A DNA stretch of 64,000 bases from Medicago truncatula (GCF_003473485.1 NC_053045.1:58818494-58882493); one strand, 5' to 3'; positions 1 through 13,740 are shown, counted from the first letter of the stretch. Made by a program: numbers and translations. The notes: generated from the sequence alone by a model not told the origin.

Positions 1-1671
1 CAGTCTTTCTTTCTATCAGCTGAGAGAATACATTTCGAAACCATGTGTGATTTTCTAAAAACTTTGAGATGAAAAAGTTGCTCCCAAAATTAGAAACCTT
101 TTCCAACTAAAATAATTTAACATACGTGGGTAAGTTTAATTTTGATTTTTTACGATATATTTTGAACTGTATCATGAAGTATACAGTATTTTAAAACGTG
201 GATATCTAAATATACTTTCAATGTCGGGATAGTTACTCGCCCAGGATCATTAGTAAATTTGATTTTGAGCAAATAGTCATTTGGTCCCTGACTCAAAATT
301 AAATATAAATAAGTTTCTGATTCTGCACTTCCGTTATCTCTTTAGTCCCTGACGTTAAAAAATTCTGTTAAGTGATGATGTGTCGCATATGAGGTGTCAC
401 AGGGATCAAAATGAAAGTAGAAAATTGTCACTTTAATCCCTGAATCAAAAATTGATTTAATCCCTAAATATCATCTAATTTTTTCTTTTGTTAAAAAAAT
501 CAATTTAGTCCCTGAATATCAATTTTTTCGGTGACTTAGCATTGTAAATTGTTTCGGTATTTCTCTTTGTTTTGTTTTAATGTCATTTCAACCAATTCCT
601 TTTTTTTTTTGAAATGATTAACAAAATTCATATTGTTTTTGCAAGTAATAAAAGCGCGAGTCAATTACATGAAGGACAATTATATGATACATATAAAGGG
701 AAAATGATAATTGTCTTATATAGTACTTAATTAATGATGGGAAGGTTAATTGAAAACTATTATTTGCGAAGGTTGCTGATGTACTAAAATCTAAAATCTG
801 CAAATCATGGTCTTCTTAGAAGTTGAATGTATATTGTTACACTATATGTATAGGTTGAATTAAAAAGATTGTAGTACATTAAATAATATAAAATAAAAAC
901 ACAAAAAATAAAGATATAATATATTGATCAACCTCAAAATCCTGCAAAACCAGCAAAACCAATTGAGTGACTGAGATTTATGTGAGTTTTAGAACTCGAG
1001 CACAAGGCACATTCTCGAAACCCTCACGGTTAACACCAAATTGTGAAAATTTACGGTATCATCAAAGATCAAGACGTTTTTGAAGGAAAAAAAATACAAC
1101 TCCACAATTCTTCTTAATTTTTTTTTTTTTAGAATCAGCTAGTATTATTATTTTTTGAAAAGAGTTTCGCTGCATATAGCAGCACTCATACTAATATTAT
1201 GCACCATTATAATTATTTTTTTGATCTCAATCAATTTGTTGTAAGTAGTATCAATTTTTGGTACATATAATTTTTTATGAAGTCATTATCACCGTATATT
1301 ATCGGTATTATTATGTTTTACATTAAAATTATTTTAGGGTCATTTTCACACAGTAATTTTCTAGGTGTAAAAATTCGTAGGACCTTTGTCCTTTTTTTCC
1401 AAGTGATTATCAAGTATCATTAGAATTACTACTTTTTTTTTTCAAATAAAGAATTAAAATAATAGTTACATGCAATTTAATTCTATCTATCTTCTATGAA
1501 TGTTGCCTTTTATAATTAGTATCATAAAAAATGGTGAAATAATTCTCAATTGCCAAGTGGTAAAATATTCATGTGGATGACTAAGAGAAGAGACGCGTTT
1601 AATTTGGATCGTTGTAAATCATTCTTAATTGTATATAATATAGATATAAATAAATATAGATATAGATACAG
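1..1671. other. Intergenic AT-rich DNA with degenerate transposon remnants
   Basis: No coding region can be supported here. Between about 265 and 530 the phrase for 'ttagtccctga' and close variants recurs at least five times in both senses. This is a signature of degenerate MITE-type repeats seen elsewhere in the window (19724-20080, 50480-50942, 55265-55599). I cannot define termini or a target-site duplication for it. The rest is AT-rich with poly-T runs. Confidence 0.5.
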
Positions 1672-2470
1672 GGGATAGGATCAAATGACACCTTGGTGTC
1701 AAAATTAGTTTGACACTAAATTTTATCAATTCATTTCATTTAATCCAAAGGCTTAAAACTATCATCAACTTAATTAACATACATCAAATACTCTCTATCA
1801 CCTAATTAAGAAACATATCTATCATCATTAATTCATAATCAATCAATACCTTCTTGTTTTTGGTAGATTCAAACCCTTTTTATTTTCCCCTAATTTTTTT
1901 CTTTTGGCCATAAGCACAAACTCAAACTTTATAATTTTTATAAAATCATGATAAATCTTAATTCAATTAAACATGAGACACAACGAGTCCTCTAAAAAAA
2001 ATTAGACCTATGAGTGACAAAATAATCTAATTGGCATGAACAATTCAAGAATTATTTGTCGAGCTTGTTGGTCTTTTTTTAATACAATTTAATTAATTAT
2101 TAAAAAAATATGAGTATATGATATAAAGACAAAGAAATATCATTGATGGTGATGATGACTCAAACAACCATAGGTATTCATTTTATAAAAAAGTTTAGAA
2201 AAGAAGTTTGAGTATGATTATAGAAATCTGGGAAAATTTATAAATTTGGGGAAATAAAAAAGAGGAACAAATAAATTTGGGGAAATAAAAATGGAATGTT
2301 TGATTATAAATTAATGATCATAGATATTTTTCTTAAATAGGTGATAGAAAGTATTTGGTGTATATTAATTAATTTGATGATAGTTTTAAGTCTTTGGATT
2401 AAATAAAATGAAGGGATGAGATTTGGTGTCAAACTAATTTTGACACCATGGTGTCATTTGATCCTAACCC
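1672..2470. mobile_element. Mutator-like MITE with long terminal inverted repeats
   Basis: The two ends are long inverted repeats. The left end begins GGGATAGGATCAAATGAC and the right end, read on the other strand, begins GGGTTAGGATCAAATGAC; the match continues for well over 100 bases with few differences. The flanking bases are TAGATACAG (1663-1671) and TAGATATAG (2471-2479), a 9-bp target-site duplication with one mismatch. A 9-bp duplication and long inverted repeats are typical of the Mutator superfamily. There is no transposase reading frame, so it is non-autonomous. The nearly intact ends and flanks suggest a fairly young insertion. Confidence 0.8.
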
Positions 2471-2479
2471 TAGATATAG

Positions 2480-3790
2480 ATAGATGTTATTTTTGAGGGA
2501 GTCTATGTACGATTATTATAAAAATATATTGAATAGTTCATATTTTTGTTTTGAGGAAATAGTTCATAAATTTATTATTAATCCATTAAATAGTCTCCTA
2601 GTTTTTTTTTTAAGGAAGTCTCCTAGTTAATTTAAAAATAGAAGAGATAACGATAATTGGAAACTAACTTTATGAAATTTAAATAGTTCATAGACTAATT
2701 TTGAGAACCAAATTGATAGTTTATTTTAAAGGAAAATTCTACGGTGAAGTCATAAAAATGATTTTTTTAGTGAAGTAAACACTATAACATAAAAAATATA
2801 ACGAGTAACACCCTACCGTTTGTACAATGACATCAAAAGTTCAATTCTCTAGTATCATCAATTCATCAGATTAACAAGACTACACTTAATATAATTTTAT
2901 CCTACCTTGTTATAAGCGTAACACCACACAAAGTGCAACACTTAAGACTATCACATAATATCATCAACTCTGTTTGCAATGTTAAAGATTCCAACGATAA
3001 AATAGTACCTGTAATTCCAAGATGTTGTAAGCATTACTAGATGAATTACTATTGATCATTAATTAGTAATCAACAATTTAAAAATGAATCAAACATTAAA
3101 ATAAAAATTAATTTTTTCAAAAAAGTCAGTTTCTTGCACAGAATCTCCCTATTTAAAATTATCAAGTTTTTCATTTGGAGCCAATTTTAAGTAGGCTTTC
3201 ACCACATGACAAAATTAACATGACTCTTTTACATAGACATTAAAATCATTTTTTCCAATACATTTATTATTTATCAATGAAAAAGATAAATATTGTTGAC
3301 ATCATCTCTTTCCATTTTTTTGACATGTACCTATTTGTTTCATTTAAAATAAAAGTTTCAATGCAAGATGTGATCAAATGTCATGGACTTACATAAAAAT
3401 AAAAATATACAACAATGAGAATATCTTATAAGTTATCATTATATTGGTACAAAATTTGCACCTCTATTTATACTAACCTTCATGAGAAAACTCATGTAGC
3501 AGAGTTACTTACTCTCTCAACCGAATATTTTATATATAAATCAGAAATCGAACCCTGGTACAAACACCCATTTTACTTTGATATATATGTAAAATTGAAA
3601 AGAAGGCAGAATAGGCCTTAAAAAAAATGGCAGAAAATAAATGAGAAATTTGGAGAGTTTAATGAGAAGATTATCAACACTGGTAATAATAATAATGTAG
3701 TGGGGGTAGTTGGGGTGTGGGGGCACGCGGGGAATGAACTGTAAGTAAAAACATAAGTGTCGGTGATAATGATGATAGATTAATGCGGAA
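2480..3790. other. Intergenic AT-rich DNA and upstream region of the RWA gene
   Basis: I see no gene or clear repeat here. The last few hundred bases (about 3600-4092) form the promoter and 5' leader of the RWA gene. A G-rich stretch lies near 3700-3730. Confidence 0.4.
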
Positions 3791-4092
3791 CTCGATCTCC
3801 CAGCAGCAGTATCATATCAGATTAATAAACTTGAATTCAAATTACAGAAATCAATGCAAATTGTCGGTTGCAACGCACTTCCATCCATAAACAACACAAG
3901 TCAAAATCCTCTCACATTTTTTATTCAAGTGACTGAGTGAATTCTACTTGCACTACACTAAGCATTTTGCTTACACAAAATCTCTTCATTCCACATTTAT
4001 TCTTCACTAGATCTAGCCGTAGATCACCGTCGAATGCCGCTTCACTTCTTCTGAATTCAACCGCATCGGAACTCCTCCTTGATATTCACGAA

Positions 4093-7000
4093 ATGCATAT
4101 TCTCAGTCCTGTTACTCCCGGTCAGGTTCGTTTTCGATTTCTTCTCTCAGATCTTGCACCGTTTCGTGTTATTCATCCGATCGTTACTTAGTTCCGTTTA
4201 TCGCAATCGTTTCTTCTGATTTCGTGCGATGTCAATTACTGATTTTTTGGATTTTGATGCTTTTAGGTTTCGTTCTTGCTCGGGCTCTTTCCGGTAATTA
4301 TAGCATGGATATATTCCGAGATTTTGGAGTTTCGCAAAAATTCTTTAACGTCCAAAGCGTAAGTTTCATCCATCGGTTATTACTGATTTTTTTTTTTTTT
4401 TTTTTGTGTGCTGTATTATCTGTTTGAACATTTAAGTTGTTTGAGACTTTATGAGATTATTAGCATTGTGTGTATTTTTACTATATCTGGCTCCTTTTAA
4501 TTGTTATGATATATCGTGGCTACCGTTATGCAATTTCGAATTTCTAGTTGCTTTTTTAAACTACATATTTCACAATTGAAAGTTTGATAATCTGATCATA
4601 CTTAAATTGAGTTATGCAACCAATGAAGCTTTGACTCCGTGACACTAACACGTTAACACCGGTAAAAATTTGAAAAAAAATTAGTTAATTGAATGTAATC
4701 ACATGTGTTGGTGTTGGACACCAGACATGCCTTCTGTCAGAAGTATCGGTGGCTCGGTGCTAAAAAGTATGCAACCAATTAATTGAGGCTGCAATATAAT
4801 GAATGTTTTTAGAGGTCTCTGCAGTGGTTGAGTATGATCATGAGCCAATTAAGTGGTAAAGTGTTTTGGGAGAGAGAAGTCTTGTTGGATGGTTTATGTT
4901 TTATCCAATGTGTAATGAAGGGGAGGAATCAAGAACTTGTTGCTAGTATTTCTTATGGTAGTTGTTTATATTCTAGTAGGCACTCGGACATCGGTTTAGT
5001 TGAAGTGCGCACTGATGTTGTTAAAGATGAAGAGACAACAGTTTTATTGGAGGGAGGAGCTCTGCAGCCAGCATCCCCAACTCCAAAAGCTCGAAGCTTC
5101 ACTGCTTCAACATCGATTATTCGGTATTAATTCATGTAGCTCTTCTTTTTGCTTGCACAAATTGTGGTTCTATATTTCTGTCTCTGCTTAAATGAAAACT
5201 TACGCATGTGCTTGGCCATTTATTATTTCTTCAGGTTCTTCTTTTTGGACGAACATTTCCTTCATGAAAACCGTTTGACACTTAGAGCCATGTAAGTGAA
5301 CCATTTTATTTATATGACAAGATAGTTAAATGTGTAGATCAAATTACTAACTTCTATTTCCTTCACTCATTCTTTGTTATAGGTCTGAATTCGGTCTTCT
5401 TTTGGCCTACTACTATTTGTGTGATCGCACGGATTTCTTTGGCTCATCAAAAAAGGTTAATAATTTCTCCATGTTACTTCCTTTTTGTCTTTTTCTCGAT
5501 ACCTGGATCTAAACATGTGATTGAATAGTCAGTTCTGTAAGCAAATATTGCAGCATGACATTATAGTTCAATCCCTCCCAACTGTTATCTTCATAATGTT
5601 TCAACATACTTGCATCTTTTGTATTGTAGCACTTTATATTTCTTTCATTTGGGTAATCATCGATAGACACCCACCTCTAGTACTTATTGAACTTCTATCA
5701 TAATACCACCAAATACTGGATATAATTTTTGCTTAATTTATATGGCAAAACGGATCGCACAGTGAAGAAAATAAGAATTGGTTGCGTTATTATAAAAATA
5801 AAACATAATTAGATAAAAAGCTGAAGGCAATATAGGTATTAGAAAGAAACATTCCAGTCCCTAATAAAACCTAATTAGATAAAAAACTGAAGGCAGTATA
5901 GGCATTAGAAAGAAACATTCCAGTCTTACTGTATTTCCCCGATTTTTCACAATCTCCCCCTATTTTGAAAATCTAAATTGATCTCCCCTGAATTTTTGTG
6001 GTTTGGAATACTTGGGTGGCCATTTGAAATTAGGAAAAATATCCAAGCGGGTCGGACCATTGTTCTGGAAGAGTTAACTGCCAAAAGATTGAACTCAATC
6101 GTTAAGGGGGATAAAAAAGAGAGAAAAAAAAAGGTGTGAATTACTTGTTGCATTAATACTTGCACAGTTTACCCCCTTAGAAGCAATTACCTGTTGGGTC
6201 ATGAGGGGAGCCCGGGGACCATTACCCAATGCATTGTAATGCTCATCAACAACAATAACCTAACCTTATCCCACTAATGGGGTCGACTACATGGAACAAA
6301 CCATGCCGTAATGTTCTATGATAATATTATATCTCAATCCTACTCAGTGTAATGCTCACATTGTGTGCCTTATCCATAAAAGCATTAGTATATATTTGAA
6401 AAACATGTTTTTCATGTGCCTTTCATGAATTACTGATATGATGTTTTTGCTGACAATCATCTGTTTTTGCAGAGTTACAATAGGGATCTATTCATCTTCC
6501 TCTATTTTCTCCTCATCATAGTTTCAGCAATAACTTCATTTACAATACATCATGACAAGTCACCATTTTCTGGGAAATCCATACTTTACTTAAATAGGCA
6601 TCAGACTGAAGAATGGAAAGGCTGGATGCAGGTTGGTCACTTTTTCAATTCATATTTCATAGGTAGTCTCTTTGTTATCATCTATGATGGAAATACTTTC
6701 AGATCCACGTTTACTATAAAGGAAGCACCATTCAGTTTTGGCCAAGAATTCTAGATTTTTTTCATCATATACACCAATTATTCAACTCTTATGTAACTAA
6801 CATTTCACATTTGAAATTGACAGAGTTTTTTTTTTATTTTTTTTTTTAACAAACACAGGTATTGTTCTTGATGTACCATTACTTTGCTGCATCTGAAATC
6901 TACAATTCAATCCGTTTGTTCATTGCTGCATATGTTTGGATGACTGGATTTGGAAACTTCTCATATTATTATATACGTAAAGATTTTAGCATGGCAAGAT

Positions 7001-9452
7001 TTGCTCAGGTATACCAATTCCTAGAACTATAGCATTGCTATTCACATTTGGTCTGTACTGACTGTAACATCTTCTGTCTTTTTCTGGTTGAACAGATGAT
7101 GTGGAGGCTTAATTTCTTGGTATTGTTCTGCTGTGTTGTACTTAACAACAGTTACATGTTATACTACATCTGCCCCATGCACACTCTTTTCACTCTTATG
7201 GTTTATGGAGCACTCGGTATTCTCAACAAATATAACGAGTTTGGGTCGGTCATTGCTGCAAAAATTGGTGCTTGCTTCTTGGTTGTTATCTTAGTATGGG
7301 AGATACCTGGAGTATTTGAATGGGTTTGGAGTCCATTCACTTTCATGCTCGGTTAGTAACATTTTTGATGTTTGGGTGCACACATGAAAGCACAGCAGAT
7401 CACGCTGACAGGAATATTTCTTTGAACTTGCAGGTTATACTGATCCTGATCCATCTAAATCACATTTTACCCGCTTGCATGAATGGCATTTTCGCTCAGG
7501 GCTTGATCGATACATATGGATAATTGGAATGATATATGCTTATTATCATCCAACTGTGAGTTTCTCATTTTATATATTTGAACAAGCCAAGACAAATCTA
7601 ACATTCACCTCCATCCTCTCTGTTGAGTGATGATTTTGAAGTGGCAGACTACGGCCTGGTTGGGATGATCTTCTAGCTTATAGGAGTTTCTCAATTTAAT
7701 AAGATTATGAGGAGCCGTTGAAAAAATTCGTAGTTTTTGCATGATTCTCAATATTTTTTTTCCCTGAAGTGTTTCCTGAGAATCTTATCCAAACAGTCTC
7801 TATATTCTACTTCTGCCTCTTTTCCTTTGAGTACAGCATGTTAGTAACTATCACATGAATAGGTTGAACGATGGATGGAGAAATTGGAGGAAACAGAAAT
7901 TAAACGCAGAATATCAATCAAAGCTTCTGTTGTGCTAATATCTTCAGTGGTATAATATTTTAAGTGGTATTCTTATTATACTACCAGTACACCTTCGATT
8001 TGTCTAATTTTTGCGGCCCTGACTGTTTGATTTTTTCTCTCTTACAGATGGGTTATTTATGGTTCGAGTATATATACAAGCTGGACAAGGTCACGTACAA
8101 CAAATACCATCCTTATACCTCATGGATTCCAATAACGTATGCCCATTTTTCCTCATGTATTGTTTTTGGGCCTTGAGCTATTCAATACCTTTCTAGTAAT
8201 TAATGTGCCATTTATTTATTTAACAGGGTTTACATATGCCTGCGCAATATTACTCAAAGTTTCCGTAGCTATTCGCTGACCCTTTTTGCGTAAGCTGTCT
8301 TTGTAGACCACAACTTTTATTATGCTCCTTTCCTTTGCGCACATTTAAAAATGCACACAGACATGTATATACTCAATGAGATAATTTGTACTGCATGTTG
8401 TCAAGTATTTACGTATTGCACTGCGGTAACTTTATTTTGTTTAATGTTTTTAATTTGTGAACTAACTTCCTAATGATTCTTTGCTCCTAGATGGCTCGGG
8501 AAGGTTACACTGGAGACTTACATATCCCAGATTCATATCTGGTTAAGGTATTCAAAAGTTGATTTCTTGCTTTTAGCTTTTACTGGTGCTTCACTAGATA
8601 TAATTCATTTATAGTTTGATAGAGTTGAGGGGGTATTTGGTGCCCACTTAGATGCCTAACGATATTAGATTCCTAGGCATGAGATACCAGGATGTTAGTG
8701 CACGTAGAATTCACATGTTTGGCATGACATCCCATAGATCAATGAATTCATTGATGTGCGTTTAGTTATGCCTTTCAATGCCATGATCTTTTGAATTTTT
8801 TGTTTCCTTTTTGACATTTAACTTATTGATCAAGACTCTACATTTTACGTTAATCTTTTTCATGTCAATGGGGAAAATCCTTGACAAAGACGGGTGCATA
8901 GTTACATCCTCAAAAGGATTTATGTATGCATTCCTGATGCAACTTGTGTGTGTAATTTTTTCGTTGTTTATCCTAATGAATTTTTTCCCGTCATCGGTTG
9001 ATTTCAGGTCAGGCATTCCAGATGGTCAACCCAAACTGTTGCTTTCCCTGATCCCAGATTACCCAATGTTGAACTTCCTGCTTACTACTTCCATATATGT
9101 TGCAGTAAGTAAACACCACTGTTTGATTTAAATTCTTTATATTGGTTTATTCTGGATTTAACATTCTACTTTCCTGCAGATTTCCTACCGGCTCTTTCAG
9201 CTGACCAATACACTGAAAAACGCATTTGTGCCTAGCAAAGATGACAAGCGCCTGATACACAACCTAATTACTGGGACAACAATCTCAGTTGTTTTATATT
9301 CGTTGTCCTTTCTCTTCCTTACGATACCCCAAGTCTTGGTAAGTGTTATTACACTGACTGGATATGATCTTAGTCAGTTGATTATCCTTGCATCCAAGTC
9401 ATTTTCTGTTTACCATGTTAAGTTTATTATATGTTTTGCTAACATAAACTAA
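4093..9452 (+). CDS. RWA: REDUCED WALL ACETYLATION protein (CAS1-domain, Golgi polysaccharide O-acetylation)
   Basis: RWA proteins are multi-pass Golgi membrane proteins thought to supply acetyl groups for O-acetylation of xylan, xyloglucan and pectin by TBL transferases. Fifteen exons join in frame: 4093-4125, 4267-4358, 4980-5123, 5235-5291, 5383-5455, 6473-6631, 6859-7008, 7096-7351, 7434-7555, 7863-7949, 8048-8136, 8227-8289, 8491-8547, 9008-9104 and 9180-9338, giving 546 codons. Family-typical stretches include ITPGQ/VSFLLG at the N-terminus (here PVTPGQ), [82 protein letters not shown] and [14 protein letters not shown]. Many hydrophobic segments fit about ten membrane helices. The start ATG at 4093 gives [11 protein letters not shown], the expected N-terminus. 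The 3' end is unclear. A perfect donor (gtaagt) follows base 9338 and the reading frame through it runs to 9452. A candidate final exon of 12 codons lies at 11561-11599. Identity is very secure; the last residues are not. Confidence 0.93.
5801..5926. repeat. Tandem duplication of about 66 bp in an RWA intron
   Basis: Two adjacent near-identical copies of a unit that includes TAATTAGATAAAAA and ATTAGAAAGAAACATTCC lie in intron 5 of the RWA gene. The shared CTGAAGGCA starts at 5821 and again at 5887, giving the 66-bp period. Confidence 0.75.
6183..6345 (+). repeat. SINE-like remnant in an RWA intron
   Basis: The stretch around 6245-6300 contains CAACAACAATAACC followed by CTTATCCCACTAATGGGG and TCGACTACATGG. 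It resembles the 3' part of the Au-type plant SINE family as I remember it. No head with an RNA polymerase III promoter or flanking duplication could be defined, so this is a degenerate or partial copy at best. Confidence 0.4.
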
Positions 9453-9455
9453 TAC

Positions 9456-10400
9456 ATGTGTGGGAATCACATAAGACATTGGCATATGGTTTTCGTAGAT
9501 TTAAAATAACACAATATGGGGGTAACACAATAACAAGGCTGGCAAAAAAGTGATGGGAGCTGGTATTTTAATTACAGAAAAATGGGGACAACCCTTATTA
9601 TAAAGATAGAAGATTGCTCCTCATGTCTCAAATACCAAGATAGATTCCTCCCCTCTTATTTATTTATATCACTGCCTAGTCTTCTACTAGTTGTCTGACC
9701 AGCCAACAGGGATTACATACCAATATTCCCACCCCCAAACATTCGTTTTGTAGATTCTACTTCGGTGTATTTTACAACTGTAGTTTGAACTTAAATTGAA
9801 TGGGCTAAATAAATCATACCTGGAGGGTCTGGGGTGCCGATGTGCCATTACATAACACTTAATAATTTAGTTTCAATTGACCCAAAATGCACCTGGAGGG
9901 TCTGATGTTGGTGGAGGTCTGACTGGATGGCCTTCTTTCGGAGCCCGGTTTTTGGATAGAGAATCAAGTCTACCTTTTTTCCACTTGTTCCTTTTCTTCT
10001 ATTAACCAAGTCCTTCCACAGTTCCACCATACCCCTGGAAACATTTTTGTCTTTTACTATTTCTGTTTCCTCAAAGTTGGTTTCTCGCCTTGCTTGTGAT
10101 TGTGATACCATGTTCTTTTCCTCCTCTCTCACTGTAGTTCTGGTTTTTGATCTCCTTCTATCTTCTCGACCCGATGGTTTTTCTATCCTTTATTGGATCC
10201 AAAACCTCAATTAATCTTCTAAAAACCTGCGACCTCTTTCCTTAACTCTCCAAGAATGTCATGATCTTGTTATGTATTTTGGCTGAACTTGACAACCCCC
10301 GAATCCATTCATGTGCACTACCTACAGCCCTGTGACTGGAGCACTGATGATATTTATCCATGACATGGGACATTCCCTCTAATCCCTTCCTCTTATTTAT
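9456..10400 (-). mobile_element. Possible LTR-retroelement fossil downstream of RWA exon 15
   Basis: Read on the minus strand, about 9745 down to 9456 starts TGTTTGGGGGTGGG, ends in GATTCCCACA and contains TATAAATAAATAAG, which resembles a solo or terminal LTR bounded by TG and CA. Higher coordinates (about 9848-10260) hold a short charged, gag-like stretch rich in Lys and Glu on the same strand. A second region near 10381-10460 shares a CTCTTATTTATTTAT motif. It is clearly broken and old. Family and exact limits are not certain, and the call rests on general LTR architecture only. Confidence 0.3.
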
Positions 10401-11599
10401 TTATTTATTTATTTATTCAGCATAGCCCAATCCTCTGTAGCTAACTAAGAGGGTTACCAATAAGAAAACTGTATGCATGCATGCCCTATAAATAAGTTGC
10501 AACATACAGTAAATGAAATGCAGTCCACTTACGTACAATAATTTGAATTTTATATTTGCATGTTGTTGCTGTATGCATCTATCTGAATACTCATAAATCT
10601 GCAGGTTTGAGTCTGTAAACATGTACATTATATATTGCAAGCTTGTGCTAGTTTCCAATGTACACTGAAAAAAGCTGTGCAACTGATACTTGGTTTGTCA
10701 AGTCAAGTAATTCAAAGAAAGATGTAAGTCTTCACACTCCTCCATGACCACCGCCCACAAAAAAATCTACTAAAGGAAGAAGGAACCCTTTCTAATAGGC
10801 TAGTTGCTGCAATTTTTGAAAGTTGGAAGTTGTATAGAATATAGGTGAGAAGAGGGCAGAGTGGATGGCATGTCTTTTATTAGTTATGCAACCTCATTCT
10901 TTTTGTCATTGTTGTAAAATAATAACGTCTGCAATACCATTTGCCATTATGTCAGTTAGGAGGGGGTAAGAGTTGGAGGAAAGTGGGGTGAAGGGAAAGA
11001 TAAGAGAATCCCTCACTTTTTCTGGGAGTACTTATGAGTATTTTTTGTTGTTGTTGAGATTATAATAAATAGAATTAATGAATTTGGAAATTGATTCAAA
11101 ATCATCCAAAACCTTCCTGCAATGCATGTTTCTAGTTTTCCCATATTGGAGGATTTTACAGTCCAATGAAGAAAAATAAAATCCCATACAAGGAGGAAGA
11201 CAACTCACCCTTCCTTCCCTTTCTTTTTCCCTAAACGCCCAAATAAAGTTATAGTGAGTTAAGTAAATATTTTGTGGTTATTATCATCTATTCTTAATTA
11301 ATTACATTTAGATATCATTTTCTTGGAATTGGATCACCTCCAGCATGTTTTCTACTGCCATCTCTCCTGTGTGATTTTCAGTCGTTGGATTAAATCCAAC
11401 GGTGCTGACATAAAGAGGGGAAAAGGTGATAAAGAGAGAAATATCGGCTGAGTTTTTTTTAACGGAAATGCTTTTTACCGGGAAATCATCCTTCACGAAA
11501 TCTACGCAACATGTGTAAAAGCTAATTCCTGAATGTTTTTTGTAACTGCAACATGTATAGGAGCCCTCGCTGTTGGCTTTCGTGATGCATTCTGGATGA

Positions 11600-13281
11600 A
11601 TTTTCTCGTGATGTATAGCATCACTCGTTTTTTAATTCGCCCATCTTTATAGCCAATTTGGGAGCAATTTCAGTATCCTTTCTCATTCAAAATTGACTTC
11701 CTCCACACCAGAACAAAGGTATGTGATTTAATTTCAACATAAGAAAAGATGTGATGAAAGGGACAATAATAAATATGTGATTTAATCTAGTCCATCTTTA
11801 ACAATAGTAGAGAAAAGAAAAAGTAATTCAGCATAGATTACCAACACGTTTTGGGAAGAAAAAAAAATCCAAATTTGAGAAATAATTGCAGGTTTTTTCC
11901 TTTTGGTCCAGTTGAATAATGCAGCAATTGATTTTTGAAAATACAAACACCATCAACTTTAAAAACAAAGATGAACACTGTATACATTCGATGCACAGTG
12001 CTTTAATTTTAACAATTTTCTTTTGCTTCTCACTTCATAAGTCGGTAACGGAATTGGATTAGAGTGAGGCAGCCGAGAAGTGGTGGTGATCTTGTAATTA
12101 GAACGTTTTGGGGAAGATGAAGACTAAGCCAATTTACTAATTTTAAACCTTTTTCCTCTAGATGAATCGAAGGGCTCAGATGAGCGCAGGATAGAAACTA
12201 GAGAGAACCTTTCAGAAGAGGATCCGGATCCCATTTTCTTAGGGGAGATTTAGATATCATTATTACCTAGCATATTTTTGTTTAGATTAAAATACACAGA
12301 ACATGTAAAAGATATATTTATCACAGTGTACCAAAATTAAGTGGAGTAGAAAATGTCTTTTTGGAGATATTAGTGTGTGTTATTCATGAAGTTATTTTTC
12401 TCGCGAATAACTACATGATAATTTTTTATCGTAAAAAATACTATATGATAATTTTATTTTGTTTATACTCGATATAGTTTTTTTTTTTTTAAGGAACTGA
12501 TAATTTTATTTTGTTTATACTACTTGATATAGTTTCTTTTTTAAGGAACTTTTGAGATAGTTCTGTGAAGTGAATGAAGTCTTTACTTTACACATGTTTG
12601 TTTTCTCCAAATATTAGATCCAACAACAATTTAAATGCCCCTACTTTTTTTGACAGAAATTTAAATGCCCTCATTAGTAAGAATCATTTTTTTTTTTTGA
12701 AAGATAGTAAGAATCATTTATTGTTTCTAATTTCTTCATTTTAATTAGAATAAAAAATAAAATATACATGAAAAGGCCAAGATGTATTTTTGTTCCCCTC
12801 CATAGAAATCAATCAATTAACGAGTTTGATCGTATTAAAAGAGACATGTTGGTATTTATTTAAAATAATTTGGTAAGAGTTTGTTTAAATCTTCTTTTAC
12901 TTTAACACAACTTAAACTTTGAATTAGTTGTATTTATCAACATTACACACACTAACAAAAAATTTACCACATGTATCACCTTGTCTCCATCGCAAATGCT
13001 CCTTTCAATCAGAATTTCGGCTCTTGAGGGTGACCCTTGCACTCATCACTTCTAAGATTACGTGAACAATTTGGAAAGAGGACAATAAGCAGTTTATTAA
13101 GCATATTCTTATGGAACAAATATTGCTTAGCATATTCTTTTTCCGGTACCCTCTCATTTTACAGAGGTTCCCAATTTTCAATAAACTACAAACAACAAAT
13201 AATAATAAAAATATATATACAAGTGCATCACGTCAAGCATAATATGATGTGAATAATTATCATGACCAGTTTTTGCACTAA
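11600..13281. other. Intergenic DNA between RWA and the DUF538 gene
   Basis: The first part probably holds the RWA 3' untranslated region if the candidate last exon at 11561-11599 is used. The rest is AT-rich, with short direct repeats such as a duplicated TTTTATTTTGTTTATACT near 12450-12525. I see no gene. Confidence 0.4.
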
Positions 13282-13740
13282 TTAATTAATTACAATTTGA
13301 TTTTCCTTGTCTTCAAGTTTCCCAGCTTGGAACAATGACACTGGAAATGACATGGACAAACCAACCAAAGACTTGAAGGTGATGAAGGATCCACCTTTCT
13401 TAACTGGCTTGACATAAATCTCCTGCAAGGTGAACCAAACCAAGAAATCTCTAGCCTTAACGCCAGTAAGATTCTTGATCTTGTTTGGCTCCACATAAGC
13501 AGTGACCACTGAATCATAGCAAACAAGGATGTTATCAAACTTGCTCTCCATCTTCTTCCCAAGCTTGAGCCAAACAAAGCCTATTTCCTTCACGTGCCCA
13601 CATTCCTCAATGTCCTGTATGGTTAACAATCCATCTGGTAGACCTTTTTCTGCTAGCAAAAGAGAGAACTTCTCCCTGCAAACTTTGTCACCATAATACA
13701 CCTCAGCTTTGGACTTCAATTCATCGGTTAACAAAGGCAT
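13282..13740 (-). CDS. DUF538 domain protein
   Basis: This is a single-exon gene of 152 codons. The product starts MPLLTDELKSKAEVYYGD and carries the DUF538 pattern: an N-terminal helix with a conserved CREKF-type segment, EKGLPDGLLTIQDIEECGHVKE, then a beta-rich half with WLK, GVKARDFLVWF and a final hydrophobic strand. DUF538 proteins are small plant proteins of unclear biochemical role; some are reported as stress-induced. There is no signal peptide or membrane segment. A TATA-like box lies 123 bases upstream of the ATG. The length is normal for the family and no break is visible. Confidence 0.9.
   Translation of the reverse strand: MPLLTDELKSKAEVYYGDKVCREKFSLLLAEKGLPDGLLTIQDIEECGHVKEIGFVWLKLGKKMESKFDNILVCYDSVVTAYVEPNKIKNLTGVKARDFLVWFTLQEIYVKPVKKGGSFITFKSLVGLSMSFPVSLFQAGKLEDKENQIVIN

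Noticed and set aside
9848-10132. 94-residue minus-strand open frame as a host gene
   Set aside because: It is rich in Lys, Glu and Arg, has no recognised domain or gene context, and sits beside an LTR-like sequence, so it is better read as a fossil fragment.
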